Of a stretch of 64,000 bases of DNA, positions 31,902 through 44,302 are shown piece after piece; the first letter of the stretch is position 1; each line of letters starts with the position of its first letter. The notes beneath the pieces were generated by a model. It was not told the DNA's origin. It was given only the letters and a program-made list of their open reading frames with translations, and did no database searches. The position numbers and the translations under genes were made by a program. The stretch is from Thelonectria olida (lineage: Eukaryota > Ascomycota > Sordariomycetes > Hypocreales > Nectriaceae), in NCBI GenBank assembly GCA_020736575.1, contig JAGPYM010000032.1, forward strand, positions 186,001 to 250,000. The letters are read 5' to 3'.

Positions 31902-33481
31902 ACGTGACCAGGTTATACCTGGCTTCCAAATTCTGTGGCATGGCTGCCTATTGCAGAGTCCGAATTCAAGTACTACGCACTCGACGCGTCCGGCAACCTA
32001 ATCTTATAGCTTTGAATGGACTATCTGGCTGGTTTCCAAGAAGAGTATTTGTAACATAAGAGACGGTGAAGCGCATGTTATCTGAGTGGTGAAGCCAAGG
32101 CCATGAAGTTAAGAGATACCAACTCCTCCATTACAAAATACGTGTAGCCCTTATCTGGAGCATATAGGGTAAGCTGGCTTGCGTAACATCCTCTTGAGCA
32201 AAACAATCGAGATGCCAATAAACACGCTGGTCTCTTCCTGAGGATCACGTTAGTGCAAGTTAAAGTATAGTCACTAAATTTCCCTTGCTGAGACCTTCCG
32301 TCTGGTATCAATTCCATCATGATTAAAGATATATTTCCAAGTTGTCGTTTTGTAGACGAGAAAGCCATGGGTATACCCCGCGCACTGACCCCCATTGTTA
32401 CCATCAGATATGTCTCGACCTAAAGCACACATTTAAGTCAAGTCCAGTCCGTTTGAAAGCTGTTTGTCTCTTAAATATTTTCTCTACTCTCACCATCCCA
32501 ATTCATGTCGCTTTATTGACGAAGACAGGAGTCCAAGCGGTCGGTATCAGGGACCTGCGCCCAAACCAAAATATGCGCCTGGATGGATGTACAAGCGACT
32601 TTGCAGATCACCTGCTCAACGTCCATGGCCCACTATTCACCCTGACGAGTACGTAAGCAACTCAGTAACGAGTTCAACAATCAATTCTAAACAAACGCCA
32701 GAATGGCGCGAGAGGAGCGCGAAGCTGACGCGCGTGGGACAGGGCAGCTGCGAGACGAAGGTTTTTCGAATTTGGCTCAAGCAGATGATGCCCTTCAGCG
32801 CCCCGATCATTGGCCAGCGGGCCGTTAGGAGGGCCAAACTGGGAAGTTGAAGGTGGCGTCCAAGTTGTGGTGCGCTGATTGAAATAGAATTGTTGTTTTG
32901 TGAAAGCCGTGCCCACGAATGAATGAATGAATGAAATTTATTACGCCCGGGAGGACCTAGCCTCATAGGGCCAAAGACGCTACTCTGTTTTCGATTCTAT
33001 CGATTGGTCGTGATCACCCATAGCCCCACACTCTTCCTCATCCGCTGGTTGGTTTCGCCTCGCTTGACTCTGATGTGGCAGGCCCGCTTGAAGGGCCAAT
33101 TTCTCCAAGTGTTCATCATCCTATCTTCAGCAGCTGAAGCATGGTCTGCCAACTTGAGGCTGTTTGATGTCAGTATCGCCAGATTCGGCCGCTAAATGTG
33201 GTTAGTTAGCCGTGCCCACGGAGAGCTATTACCACTTAGTTAATGGAAATGAGGTGCTGACCTTGATTACTCAGCACCACGTTTCCGTGACAACACGTCG
33301 GCTTATCTAGATAAGATAAGCGTATTGACCCAAACAAACGTCCTGGATGAAAGATGTCACTCAACCAAGACTATTTCTCGGCAACTACAAGATATACTTG
33401 CATCATTACGCTCAAAATCTCTAGTCAATTGATCTCTGTACGGTTTTATTCCTTCCCTATCACCTGTTTCCTTGTGCCTTC
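31902..33481. other. Gene-free stretch with repeat fragments
   Basis: It holds copy 2 of the 98-bp repeat (32145-32242), a stretch related to the hAT interior (about 32545-32610), and a GAATGAATGAATGAATG microsatellite (32916-32935). Read on the minus strand, the microsatellite follows AATAAATTT, which resembles the 3' tail of a LINE. The final 200 bp lead into the PD-(D/E)XK gene and include GATA-type sites (CTTATCTAGATAAG near 33303). Confidence 0.45.
32145..32242 (+). repeat. 98-bp dispersed repeat, copy 2
   Basis: It matches 9651-9748 in direct orientation. From CATATAGGGTAAGCTGGC onward the two are almost identical, ending at TTCCTGAG. Outside these limits the similarity stops abruptly on both sides, which suggests a discrete mobile or duplicated unit rather than a segmental duplication. 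Confidence 0.85.
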
Positions 33482-34593
33482 ATGAACCACCCCACGCGCG
33501 AGCTACTCGACGCCTTCATTGAAGGCTGGCTTGATGCTATCAGCAATCCTCCCCGATACTTCAAGTCCGTGACGGCACATTGCGAAGCGACACTTGCCTC
33601 CAACTCTTTCGAGCCGAAACCCAACTGGGACCAGATGCCCACACCGCCGCCATCAGCCTCGACACCAACCCGAAGCGCACGCCGATCTCCAAAAAGACCT
33701 CGACACGAGGACAGCTTCACGTCCCAGCTTGACCACGGCTTTACCGATGACAGCCCGTTCGACAACGATAATGACAAAACGCCCAGTGCCTCTTCACAAA
33801 CCCAGAATCTCTCTGCCATGAGCCTACCGACTCGTCCTCTTCTGAGCCAACCTCCAAGCCTCTCCTCTACGTCCTCAGCGCGCTCTCGCTCTACCAGCCC
33901 CGTCAAGCGTTCCACCTTGCAGCTCCTCGAGAAACCGGTCTTCTTTGTTCCGATTGCTGCTGATCCGACCACGCAACTTCCCGAGGGTATCCTGCCTACC
34001 TATGATCGCATAATTGCAATCGCCGATCACGAGAACTTCCTGCTCCCGAGCAGTCAAGGGAGAACTGAAGGCCATATACACAGGAGGAACAGAGTTAAGC
34101 CTCACTGGTTTTTTGACCAAGCCGACGACGATGATTCAGCTGCCAAGCATTTACAAGAGCTCAGCGCTCTTCGCGAGATCGAACAAGCCGCGAAAACTTG
34201 CCAGACAGAGGAAGCTTCCGAGGCAGTTGGAACGTCGAAGTCCATGCGACTCTGCTGAAGCTAGCCCTGGCCTCGTTTCCGTCCCTTTCTCGCGATATCC
34301 TTACTCATGCACGTATCAGCAAGCCTTTTGTTCCCGAGATGAAGGCTGCGTCGCATTACGACTTTACGCGGACCAAGATGATTGATTGGGGCATCCGAGT
34401 ACACCCACCTCCATCTACTTCGGCACAGATTAAGCGAGTCCTACTTGACCTGCCGGATAATCAGCGCTCAGTGAATCAGACAACATGCGGACCCGTTAGA
34501 TACGATCCGATCGCCATATCCATCGAGACCAAGATAGCAATTGGCGCTGTGGAGGAGGCGAAGCTACAGCTGGGCGTCTGGGTTGCGGCCTAG
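33482..34593 (+). pseudogene. Fungal PD-(D/E)XK nuclease-like protein, frameshifted
   Basis: The first frame (33482-34258) starts MNHPTRELLDAFIEGWL and has a disordered Ser/Pro-rich middle. Then comes the family signature SPVKRSTLQLLEKPVFF, followed by a helical region ending REIEQAAKTCQTEEASEA. The expected continuation, WNVEVHATLLKLALASF through ARISKPFVP and MIDWGI, lies one base away in a second frame ending at 34593. It includes the nuclease-like core ISIETK (E-x-K) and LQLGVWVAA. The two frames meet in GAGGCAGTTGGAAC near 34224-34228, where one base appears lost. Function of this fungal family is unknown; the fold suggests DNA binding or cleavage. The stretch 34044-34110 may hold further compensating shifts. 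Confidence 0.7.
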
Positions 34594-36556
34594 CATCAGC
34601 GCATGAAAGCCTCGTCCTAACAGCCTATCATTACGTTAACTTTAATTCTCGTCCAGGAGCACGAGTGGCACCTCTTGCTTGCATGCGACAGAGATGATAA
34701 AATTGTAAATATTCTTGTTTGATATGCATCCTTCTCAGTATAGCTGGCTGACTGATTCTTTAGGAAATTGTTGAAGGCATTGCTATGGGCGACACGAGAA
34801 GCTTGGTTGGGTTGTATACTATTCTTGCTACATTAAGGGCTCTTGCTTCTTGGGTGCAAAACGAATATATGGCCTGGATCCAGACATTATTTGACAGTCA
34901 TATATCTCCATAGAGGGTTTTGCATCCGCTCATTGAATCAAGAGCTTACTCGGTCACGTTGAGCATGTATACATGGACCATTTATTACTCGGCCCGCAGC
35001 CCACATCTGCCGTCAGTCGTACCTCGCGCTGGATCCAATTCCCTTTATTGCCTTTTTCGCCCTGCTTTTCATCTTGTCAACCATTCCCCTGCCACTGTAG
35101 CCCTTCCCGTTATTGATGTCGTTATTGTTTTCCGCACCCTCGAGAGTGCCGAGGTCCCACTCGCTGTCATCTTCGTCTTCTGCCTTTTCATCTCTTCACT
35201 TTCGTTTGGTGTAGTATCATTCCTTCTTTGACCCTAGCATGCAAGAAGCCTTGGATCGCGTCTTCTTTTCCTCGTCCTAGCTCGAAAGTACCTGCGTATC
35301 GGAAATAACCACGCAAAGCCACGATTGCCATTCTAAGCTTTAGATGTTATATCCCCCGTTAGGGGCGATTCGAACTTCATGCGACAACGAAGCCGTACTC
35401 TTCTATTTTAAATTGTCGCGTGCCCAGAATTGTCGCCTACCCCCTTGCCTGACTTAAAGAAACCATTATTTCCGGTCTATAGCCTTTCTTTTTATTTATC
35501 ATCAGCGCGTGCTGTTTCTCGAGGGACTGACGAAGGCAAGAGATTATCGCCAATGGGGCTTAAGAATGTTTCTAACCTTCATGTCGCGTGTGCAGCTCGG
35601 CGACTAGCTTCCTCGCGCGGGAAAGGCAAGGATGTGATTGTCGAGAAGAAGATGCAAATCAGTTTTAGTTAGGTAGAGTCTTGTTGGAGGCCTGTCGGCT
35701 CAGCAGCATTGCGGGGTTCGCCCCATGGCACATTGTGTTAGGTATGAGATTAGGCGAGCAGTGTGTCGTTGACAGCACGCATGGCACATTCGGTCGGCGG
35801 CTAACTGGATATTATCGCTCAGATCGGTCCGTCCCGAGACGGTCGCGTAAATACCTGTGTTGTCTCTATTATCGTGAAAAGAGATAATAAGCCAAGTGTA
35901 GTCCGAATGCAGCTATTGACCGGATGCAGCCAAGACAATGAAATCAAGGAATTGCGGCATTTTCTCAATTAATATCATCGGAAATGCCTTGAACCACTGC
36001 TGCTTGATTTTCCGGCCTGCAGCAATACAAAAATAGTTATACCCTTTGCCGTCCGAACCCCGTGTTGCCTTCGTCGAGCTGAGGTGATTGAACAGGCTTA
36101 CTTGGCTGCATTGCGTCTGAAGGAGGCCCGAGCGGATTAAACGACCAAATGATCATCTCGGCATTATTCAAGTCGTGCTCCCTGCAGCTTGATACCTCTT
36201 CGTCTTTGTGGCCAAAATGCAAGCGGGCTCCGGATTACAACAGCGCGTCCGCGATTACGGAAGTGTGGCGCAGTTCCGCCCGACCATACGTCTAGATATT
36301 TAAAGACTGTGATTGGTGCAGAAGTGGAAATGCGGTGCACATCTGTCTTTAATACTTGAGTAGGTGGGCTCTTTCGAACACCAGGTCGCCCACTCGCGAA
36401 GCACGGGTACGGTTCTAACAGTTAGAGAGGGACTATATGTATTATCTTGCTCGGGACCGCTTCTATGGGCCCATTATGTAGAATCTCATACAAACTAGGT
36501 CATACTTTTGAACTTGGAAGGCCATCTCATGGACACAGGGGTCGCTATATTGCTCC
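34594..36556. other. Intergenic, no gene supported
   Basis: Both flanking genes end here (plus-strand nuclease-like gene, minus-strand permease), so most of it is 3' flank. ORFs of up to about 100 codons are present but are Ser/Phe-rich and unconvincing. Confidence 0.4.
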
Positions 36557-38334
36557 TTACTGCTGAAGGATTCTGACGTAGGCGACTGGACCTTCATACT
36601 GGTGAGTTCCATGGAAGAAGTAGTATGCCAAAGAGAACAGTGTAACGGCGCCGTAAATCAGAATATTCCAATTCATCTCTGATGGCGTCGGGTTAGGGTT
36701 ACCGGGCATGAAGGCCAAGACGAAAATCACGAGGAGGAAGACCTCGGAGGCGATATTTATAGCGAGACCCCACTGACCTAGGCTGAACTTAGAGCGCAGA
36801 AGCGGGGTCTTCGTCCATCGCCGCCAGATCATGCAGCCGATGGACACGATGTAGCTGGAGAGAAGTGATGTTGTTGCTAAAGAAGTGATCGAGTTCAGCG
36901 CAACAGCGGAGCCGATGTTAATGAGGGAAAAAAGGCTTGAGATAAGGAAAGTCGTTAGAATGGCATTGATGGGCACATCCCATCCTGCTGGTACCTTGGA
37001 GAACCAAGGGCCGAAGGGAACAGCATGGTCTCTTGCGAATGCAAATAGCTGGCGCGACGACGTGGCCACCATGGTCAGATTGGAGAACACCGTCATGGAA
37101 ACGATGAACACCGCCATCGCGGTAGCACTGCTCGCTGACTGCGTCGAGTTGTAGAAGACCTGCATGAAAGGATAGCCGGTTGGTGACGTAATCACCTCTC
37201 CAAGGTCGCCTATGCAGAAGCAAAATGTGATAACCATGATCCATCCGAAAGCGCCATTGAAGATGGTTGCCATGATCATGGAACGCGGCAGAGTACGGCT
37301 GGCATCGCGCAGCTCTTCGGACATGTGGACGGCAGCATCTGCACCCAGCAGTGGCAATATGCCCGCAAGAATGCCCACGAGGGTTGAGCCTCCCAGGCTG
37401 CCCCAACCTCCGCCATCACTAAACTCGGTGAAGACAGCCTTGGCGTCGGCTCTGGGCGAGAGAACCCAGAGAGCGACAAGGATGCCAAAAAAGCCGAAGA
37501 TGTGAATGATGAGGACTAGAGCCTCAATCAATGGCAGCTTTCTGGCCAGGACAGTGTTGAAGAGCACCGAGAACACAGCAACGGCCACAGTGAGTAGCGT
37601 GCCATGCCAGGCCTTGGGGACATAGTTGGGGTAGTTAAGGACGACGAGGCCTTGGATTTGCGTGCCAGCAATGAACGCCGAGGAGGCACAGGACGTCTGC
37701 CAGCCGAGCACACACATCCACCCCATGAGGTAGCTGATGAACTTCTGGTACTGTGGCGGCGCGAATTCAGATACCCAGTGATATTGTCCTCCAGTTGTGG
37801 GAGCCCTGTAGCATGTTTGGGGTCAGTAATTTGGCGACGCATGTCCTGAGAGGGCGGTTTTCAGATTGGGCACTACTCACATTGAAGCCATCTCGGCCAT
37901 CGATGAATTCACCAAAAGGAAGCCCACCCAGCAGATAAAAAACATCCAGATCAAACCGGCGGTGCCGCCGTTGATGAGCCCGATAGTAGCGACACTTTGA
38001 GCAACAGGCTTAGTTAGTTGACCAACAGCCATGACGCGCGGAGGGTTTCATCAGCATAATTTACCTCAGAGAGAACTCCCACGACGCCATTAGAATCATG
38101 GAAAAGCCAAAGATGGACAGGAAGCGAAAATTTCTCTGTGCGATGTCGCGTCAACAAAACTCAACAGGACAAATGTCAACAGTTGCTGGCACAAACCCTC
38201 ATTTCCTGGACCTTGCCCATGCGGTACATGTCCGCGCGGTCGGCCGCGTTTCCTCTCTTCTCATCGATGGCATTGTCATTGTGGCCGATGGCGGCATCGT
38301 GGACGTCGAGGGATTCCTTATCGCCAATTGACAT
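36557..38334 (-). CDS. APC-family amino acid/choline (GABA-type) permease
   Basis: Four exons with matching phases: 38197-38334, 38065-38135, 37881-37994 and 36557-37805, giving 523 residues, the normal length for the family. The N-terminal 45 residues are hydrophilic and cytosolic (MSIGDKESLDVHD). Membrane helices begin at FRFLSIFGFSMILMASWEF and number about twelve. The helix 1 segment TIGLINGGTAGLIW is the substrate-binding glycine-rich break; the motif APTTGGQYHWVSEFAP after helix 2 and HMSEELRDASRTLPRSM are typical of fungal choline/GABA permeases of the amino acid/choline transporter group. It should sit in the plasma membrane and import small amino or quaternary amines with protons. 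The exact substrate cannot be told. No damage is visible. Confidence 0.92.
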
Positions 38335-39158
38335 TTTAGCAGTGTTTCCTAGTGCCTTTGGCGGCACTGGATTCACCAGAAAAGAAAGAAAGAAAGGGAG
38401 GAGAGAGAGGTGAAAATAAAGCTATAGCTGGCTTCGCATGGGTAATGCAGGAACAGGAATGCGTGCGGTAGACATGGATGGCCGGACGGTCACGACGAAG
38501 AGGAGAAATACCCAAGTACCCGTGTTGTGTCCAAACATTGCAACAGGATCAGGGATAGCGGCAACCTGGTGTGGGATTGAATCACACATCTGACACATCA
38601 GCTCGAGTCCCCTCCAATGTGGCTTGGTGTGCGGCGTGTTGGTCCTGATCCAACCTCTGTCCCGTGCTGTGCCGCAGGCTGCGCAGGGACTCACACTCCT
38701 CCTACTATGTGGCTTCCGGCTAGGAATGGACTTGTTCGGATCATGGGAAAATGCTGAAATGAGTCTTTCAACCCGAGTCCAGGGTGTGAAGGGTTTTTGC
38801 TTTTGTGATCCTGAATGCAACGAACCTGGCCAGGCTTCGCCACCAACGTGCATATGATCTGCACTTGGTAAGGGGCAAAAACCTTTCGTTCCGCAACATC
38901 TTACTGCCCAGGCTCTTGTGCAACATGATACTGGAGGCCAGATATGCCGTGGCGTCATCTTGAAGCCTGACTGAACACACGCCCGTCTATGGGCGTCGGA
39001 CCTTTCACTACGTCAAGCTGATGTCGTAGATGAGCTACGCCGCAAATGTGCAACAGAGCGATTAATAGTTATTCTTGCCTCTTGAGAACGTCTGTTCCGC
39101 GTTTTTTTTTTCAGTCGTGCAATGCTGTCAACACTCGCCTCTCTCGAGCCGGACTTAC
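38335..39158. promoter_or_regulatory. Divergent intergenic region between permease and rhodopsin-domain gene
   Basis: The two flanking genes point away from each other, so both promoters should lie here. A purine run (GAAAGAAAGAAAGGGAGGAG) is at 38383-38412, just upstream of the permease start. No clear TATA box was found for either gene. Confidence 0.4.
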
Positions 39159-40547
39159 ATGTCTCCCATACCCATGGATCCAGAAACCTCGAATGATGGT
39201 TTGCCTCGGTTCTCGCCTGTTGCGTTCAACGACCATGCCGGACAGTTGTGGATCGTAACAATCTTGTCGCTGATCTACAGCTCGCTTGTGGCTATGGCAA
39301 GGGCGTACATCAAGTACCAGATGTTCGGTTTCGATGACATCCTGATTGCTTTAGCAATGGTAAGGAAGCTGATCTCACCTGGATGGCATTCGGTATCAAA
39401 ATTGATGAAGTAATGATTACCTAGGTCCTACATTTGGCTCAATCGATCGCTGTGTTTGTTGGCTTGAATAATGGCCTGGGCAAGTTTAACTCTATTACGC
39501 CAACGGAACAATGGGCGACATCTTCAAAAGTAAGCCTCCGAGCACGGCCACTACTTTCATCAGCTAACAAGTCTACTGCCAGTCCACTCTCGCAGCCGTT
39601 ATTCTCTGCCTTCTGGCCCTGAGCCTCGCCAAATGCTCTGTCCTCGCCCTCATCCTACGCATCATTGGCTCCAGGCCAGGAAAGAGTAAACCATTCTGCA
39701 TCGGACTGATTGTGGTCAGTGCGGCATGGGGTGTCGGCTCCTGCGTGGCATTCCTAGTCAACTGCCGCGCCGATGCATTATTGGCTCTGACTAATGTCAC
39801 GCAATGTCCCAACCAGGTGCGGAGGAAACGCGTCTAACTCTTGGAGCCTCATCATCAGATGCCTAACCAGAGAATTCATTATAGGATACACGTTGGGCCG
39901 TGATCACGGCGATTGACATCTTCACCGAGTTCCTTACCTGGCTCCTCGTTGTGCAACTGTCCTGGACCGTCAATATGTCATCCACCCGCAAGTGTCAGGT
40001 TGTCATGGCCTTCTCATTCCGCATACCGCTCATCGCCCTCTCAGCCATTCATCTGGCGTATTTCGGCAAATACCCAGGCTCCGCTGAGCCTCAATTTGCC
40101 GTCACAAACAGTCTGCTCGTTCAACAGGCCATGATTGCTTGGTCCCTCGTTTCTGCCACTGTGCCAAATCTGAGAAACTTCTTGAAATCATTCTCCATAG
40201 GCATGGGCTTTCCACTCGCCTCCAACCTCACCACGTACGGATCAAGTAATGTGTACGCCCTTCAGTCACTTCAGAACCATCGTCCCAAGGCTACCTCATC
40301 TGCAGCAGCGGCAACTGCAGTAGCATCGACGTCCGTTTCGGTCCATAATCACTCTGAAAGCGAGCCCCGTGGTGGACCGCACAACTGGAGGCTGGACCAG
40401 GTCTCGAATCAAACCACGGCGGCACATTACCACGGCAGCAATAACCTGGAGGATCTATCAGAAGAAGCAGGAGACTCAAGGACTGGCAGTCAAGATATGA
40501 TCATCAATAAGGAGGTGGCGTGGAACGTCACCTATGAGGATCCCTAA
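39159..40547 (+). CDS. Fungal rhodopsin-domain (7-TM) integral membrane protein
   Basis: Four exons with matching phases: 39159-39359, 39425-39529, 39583-39816, 39885-40547 (400 residues). The first helix is QLWIVTILSLIYSSLVAMA; then comes YQMFGFDDILIALAM, the conserved D-D after helix 1 typical of this family. Later helices include STLAAVILCLLALSLAKCSVLALIL, GLIVVSAAWGVGSCVAFLV, WAVITAIDIFTEFLTWLLV and IPLIALSAIHLAYF. After the seventh helix (SLVSATVPNLRNFLKSFS) a hydrophilic tail of about 120 residues follows, rich in Ser, Ala and Asn. The family is widespread in ascomycetes and has no proven ligand; retinal binding is not expected because the Schiff-base lysine is not evident. Reading frames are clean. 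Confidence 0.9.
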
Positions 40548-42679
40548 TAGATTAATCGCTGAGTACTAACTTGGCAGGATTGTTCGTTGATGGCAACGGA
40601 CTGGGTGGGATGGGATGGGATGGGACGTGTCATCGGGACGGAAAAAGCATGGGTTCATTTTCCATTTCCACTTCTAACACTTTCGGCTTCTGCCTCAGCT
40701 GTGGTAATCGAAGCCATTAACTTATCGGGAAGTCCTATTGAGCATGGGGGTAGTCTGATGAGAGTAGTCACTTCCCATGCACCACACTTCCGCAACGGTC
40801 CTGCATACATTTGCCCATAGGAGGATGTCATATTTATGCAATTCAAGGAGCCCAATGAGTAACCTGTAAACATTAATATCACTCCATGGTGGGTTATGTT
40901 TGGTGGCTTGCGGATACAAATTGTTGTCATTCAAGGTACGCCCACGAGTCGCAAGTTCACTCGCCATCACTATCGTGATCAAACACTCAGTCTTCTTATT
41001 AACCCCTCCACTCTCTAACCAATCGCTAGGACCCCTCAGATGTCCTGATCTTTACCGGCACTTTACGGACGACTTTGGCGGGGAGGAAAGCTAAGTGTGG
41101 GTAGGTCGAGAGACGGACTCGCACACGGACACACACATGCAAAGGTCCAGAAAGAGCAAGAGAGGGGAGAAGGCTGGGCAGACTGTCAATTGTGACAAGT
41201 GATAGACCAGGGCTCCCGGTTGGACGCTATATGAAGGGGGAACTGAGCTCAACATGGATGGCGCATGAGCTAAGGGGCAACTGCCAGTTCCACCTTGCAA
41301 CTTTGAGCCGTGGCCTTGCTCTTTGCCGGAATACACAGCGAACCTTAGGTTGTCGACACGTGGCCCGTGCGCATTGAGGCAACTAAACCGTCTCTCCACC
41401 CTGGGGAACGCACGGACCCTAAAGAACCGGGCCTGGAATACCACGCCTGATCTACGGACGGGATGAAGAACTACATTAGGCCAACCAACTCACCCCGTTT
41501 CATCACACCCTGGTCGCCCATGGCCTTATCAAAAAGTTGCCATGTGGACCCTGAGCGTCATAGTGTAGTAATTACTGTCATCCCGTCTCCGAAATGGTCC
41601 CAGGGATGCAGCGGACCGTGCTTAAAACATCTGATTCGAGAGCCGCATCTCGCACCGTTTTGGACTTGTTGCACTTTCTGATGGCTGCCTCCGCTGTACG
41701 GGATTCACCACTGGCCTGTGCCCCGTCCAAACTCCAGGCTACAGAGCCGATCGATTGGTACCCTTTTGATGCGCACTTGGGAGATTGTCGTTATGCTAGG
41801 GTTTGACAGGCACAATCGGGCCGCTAGCGCTCTGGACAGCCGAATGACACCCAATAACAGCTGGTCAGTAGGGATTCGTCTCGCCGAGGTTAACTGAAGT
41901 AATCAGGACATACCATCTCGGTTGAAGCGTATTTCCTGTCCGGCGAGCCAACGAGGCTGGATCAATAGTCAAACATGCGGTGTGCTTCCCGCCTCTCTTA
42001 CTTTGCTTGGATGCGCCTCGCCTGTCTCTGTGCCGCATGCTTGCTTTCCGCAACCCCTTCCCCTCCCTCCCTCCTCCCCCCTCCACCCGCCTCTGGGTGC
42101 GCTTTAGGCCGTGGTTTCTTGACCTCTTCGTTTCACAACCCTTGCAAAGGCCGCGTGTGTAACAGGTGCATCACAGCCAGATCGATTGCGCTTAAGCAGC
42201 ATGTCGTGGTTCAAACAAGTGCTTGTGCTCGGACAACCTGCTCCGCAAATCTGTGTCTGATCTGCGAGGTGTGCATCACTCAACTAACAAGTGCACCCCT
42301 TATTCCTAGACCGAGAGTCTGAGGCAACCAAATATTCGATCATAGCTGCGTTTTTTAGCAGGAGCGATGGTAGCGAATGCAAGCTGTCCAAATAGGAATG
42401 CCCCTCTCCATGTGACTCTCTCACTTAAGGGGTTCTCTTGATCAACCTGAACAAACCACACATACATCAATGCCGTGTGTGTGTACCATCCCAGACTAGG
42501 TGTGTCACAGAAGCACTCAGTGAGCCCTGTCTCTGTCCGGCACTCGAGGGGCAGTATATAATACTGCCCTCGATTCCTGAATGCAAGCTGATCCCTTCAA
42601 ACCAAACCACCGCTCACACGGATGTCAGCTGCCACGTTGTCTCAATCTGTACCTGGACTCTCTTCATCGCCCTCCCAAC
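40548..42679. promoter_or_regulatory. Long intergenic region with a TATA box before the 42680 gene
   Basis: No coding sequence is supported in the first 2 kb. A TATATAAT box at 42556 lies about 120 bp upstream of the ATG at 42680 and is placed well for a transcription start near 42590. It argues against the upstream ATG at 42581 as the start. A GGGATGGGATGG repeat occurs near 40610-40625. Confidence 0.5.
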
Positions 42680-44131
42680 ATGGGTAGCCTCACCAAGCAG
42701 TCAAGCCGGTTGTTCAATCTAAAGCTGGTCCGCAAGTACTTGTTCAAGGGCAATAATACGCACCCACATGGCGAGAGGGGCTTACAGAGCAGCCCCGGTC
42801 AACATTCCGAACCCAAGGCTGAGGCATCAGGTGGATCAAGTTGCTGTTCAACTGAATTCCATTACGGCCGAACCGAATCAGAATCTTCTCATGAGGACTA
42901 TTACCACCTCCACCAAGCCCACGATGAGATCTTGGATACTTTCTTAAGGCCTAGCCCCGGAGAAAGCAACAAAGACATCAAGGCCCTCTTCCAGAAAAAG
43001 CAATACCCAGCCTTTCTATCCCCTTCTGAGATTCAATCACTAGAACCACCATCACCACCCCCAAGCAAACCGCTGCCTGAAATCCCTACACAAGTTCGAC
43101 CCCAACGAGCACCGCAACGGGTGCCCCGAGTGGTTGATGATTCTCGGGTCCCCGCGCGGAACCTCCAGAACACTCAAGCCCAGGACCGAAAGGCCGGGAC
43201 GGCCCACTCGGCCTTCCCAAAGCCCATCGCTGTGCCTCCGAGGACTACCTCCCTCACAACTTCGTCGCGGTTCCCTCGGGAGACGCACTCTCCCCAGCGA
43301 CCACCTCGCCCTTATGCCACCGCTGCTACGCATGCTCCTCAACATATCGCTAAGTTCTATGACAAGCCGTCTAAGAAGAATGAGGAGCTTATTGAGGAAT
43401 CTATTTATGAACCCCTCGGACGTTTTGCCAGGAACTCTCCTATTCAGAACTCCATTACAGACTCTCAAAGTCGGCAATTTATCTCTTCCCCCGATAATGT
43501 CATTACGCATATCGGATCCAAGGTTGCCCAGCCTTTGGCTACAAGCCCTCTTGGATCGGCTCCTTTCTTAACGCTAGTAGGGTATAACGGGGACAAGAAT
43601 GCTCCCATACCCTCTCAGCTATCCTCACCAAAGGACCTTCGACCTAAAGCATCCTTAAAGACTTCCCGTACGGCCGATACTCTTGCCTGTCGACCTACTA
43701 CAGCATCTCAAGAGCCCCCCCTTGCGCTCACCACTCATGGACGTGGACCGACAAGAGCAGCTCTCGAGTCCGGTACTGGGACCAATTCCCTTGGGAATCC
43801 AATAGTAACTCCCGAGACCAGTCCCAAAACTTCACATTATCAAAGACCAGTCCATATTGGCTTAAAGACGAGTCGATCCACCAGCCACATTTTTGTGCCT
43901 GACTCGGAACGTCGCCCTATGTTAACTAAGAAGTCAGCACCCAATCTTCGAATGGGAGCCAAACCTAAGCCTCTTCAACTTTCTTTATTTCCTCAGCTTC
44001 CTCAACCGCCTGGGCCTACTCAGTTTCCTTTATTCAATGCCCCTGTGCGCTCTGACTTTGACTATGAGGGTGGGGAAAATAACAGTCGCATTGGCTTTCT
44101 CCGCATCCTTAAGACGCGGAAGCAGCGATAG
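42680..44131 (+). CDS. Ser/Pro-rich, mostly disordered hypothetical protein
   Basis: 483 residues from ATG 42680 (MGSLTKQSSRLFNLKLVRKY); an in-frame ATG at 42581 would add 33 residues but lies almost at the TATA box. The protein is dominated by Ser, Pro, Thr and Lys and lacks recognisable domains. Possible short linear elements are PPSPPPSKPLPEIP near residue 130, a proline stretch that could bind SH3 or WW domains, and an acidic/aromatic end (SDFDYEGGEN) before a basic tail (RILKTRKQR). The single long exon is free of stops. A cytoskeletal or signalling scaffold role is possible but not shown. Confidence 0.65.
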   Translation: MGSLTKQSSRLFNLKLVRKYLFKGNNTHPHGERGLQSSPGQHSEPKAEASGGSSCCSTEFHYGRTESESSHEDYYHLHQAHDEILDTFLRPSPGESNKDIKALFQKKQYPAFLSPSEIQSLEPPSPPPSKPLPEIPTQVRPQRAPQRVPRVVDDSRVPARNLQNTQAQDRKAGTAHSAFPKPIAVPPRTTSLTTSSRFPRETHSPQRPPRPYATAATHAPQHIAKFYDKPSKKNEELIEESIYEPLGRFARNSPIQNSITDSQSRQFISSPDNVITHIGSKVAQPLATSPLGSAPFLTLVGYNGDKNAPIPSQLSSPKDLRPKASLKTSRTADTLACRPTTASQEPPLALTTHGRGPTRAALESGTGTNSLGNPIVTPETSPKTSHYQRPVHIGLKTSRSTSHIFVPDSERRPMLTKKSAPNLRMGAKPKPLQLSLFPQLPQPPGPTQFPLFNAPVRSDFDYEGGENNSRIGFLRILKTRKQR

Positions 44132-44257
44132 ACGTGAAGCGAGCAAACGCAGTTCTTTGGGCTTTAGGGTGGCGCCGTTCTAGCACTCAATAAGCGCTAG
44201 CCACTCTTGCGACCTTTCCGGACGCAAGCCTGAACTTGGCAACATACAATTGCAGGC

Positions 44258-44295
44258 GACTGATAGGTGGGCGCCCGGGCGCCCACCTATCAGTC
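44258..44295. repeat. Perfect 38-bp palindrome
   Basis: The arms are 19 bp each with no loop; the centre is GCCCGGGC. It starts GACTGATAGG and ends CCTATCAGTC. The xanthine dehydrogenase homology begins within 10 bp of its right end. Cruciform-forming palindromes of this perfection are unstable and usually young. Confidence 0.98.
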
Positions 44296-44302
44296 ACCAG
44301 CA

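Noticed and set aside
42581..42679. Longer start for the Ser/Pro-rich protein
   Set aside because: The ATG at 42581 lies only about 25 bp after the TATA box, likely before the transcription start.
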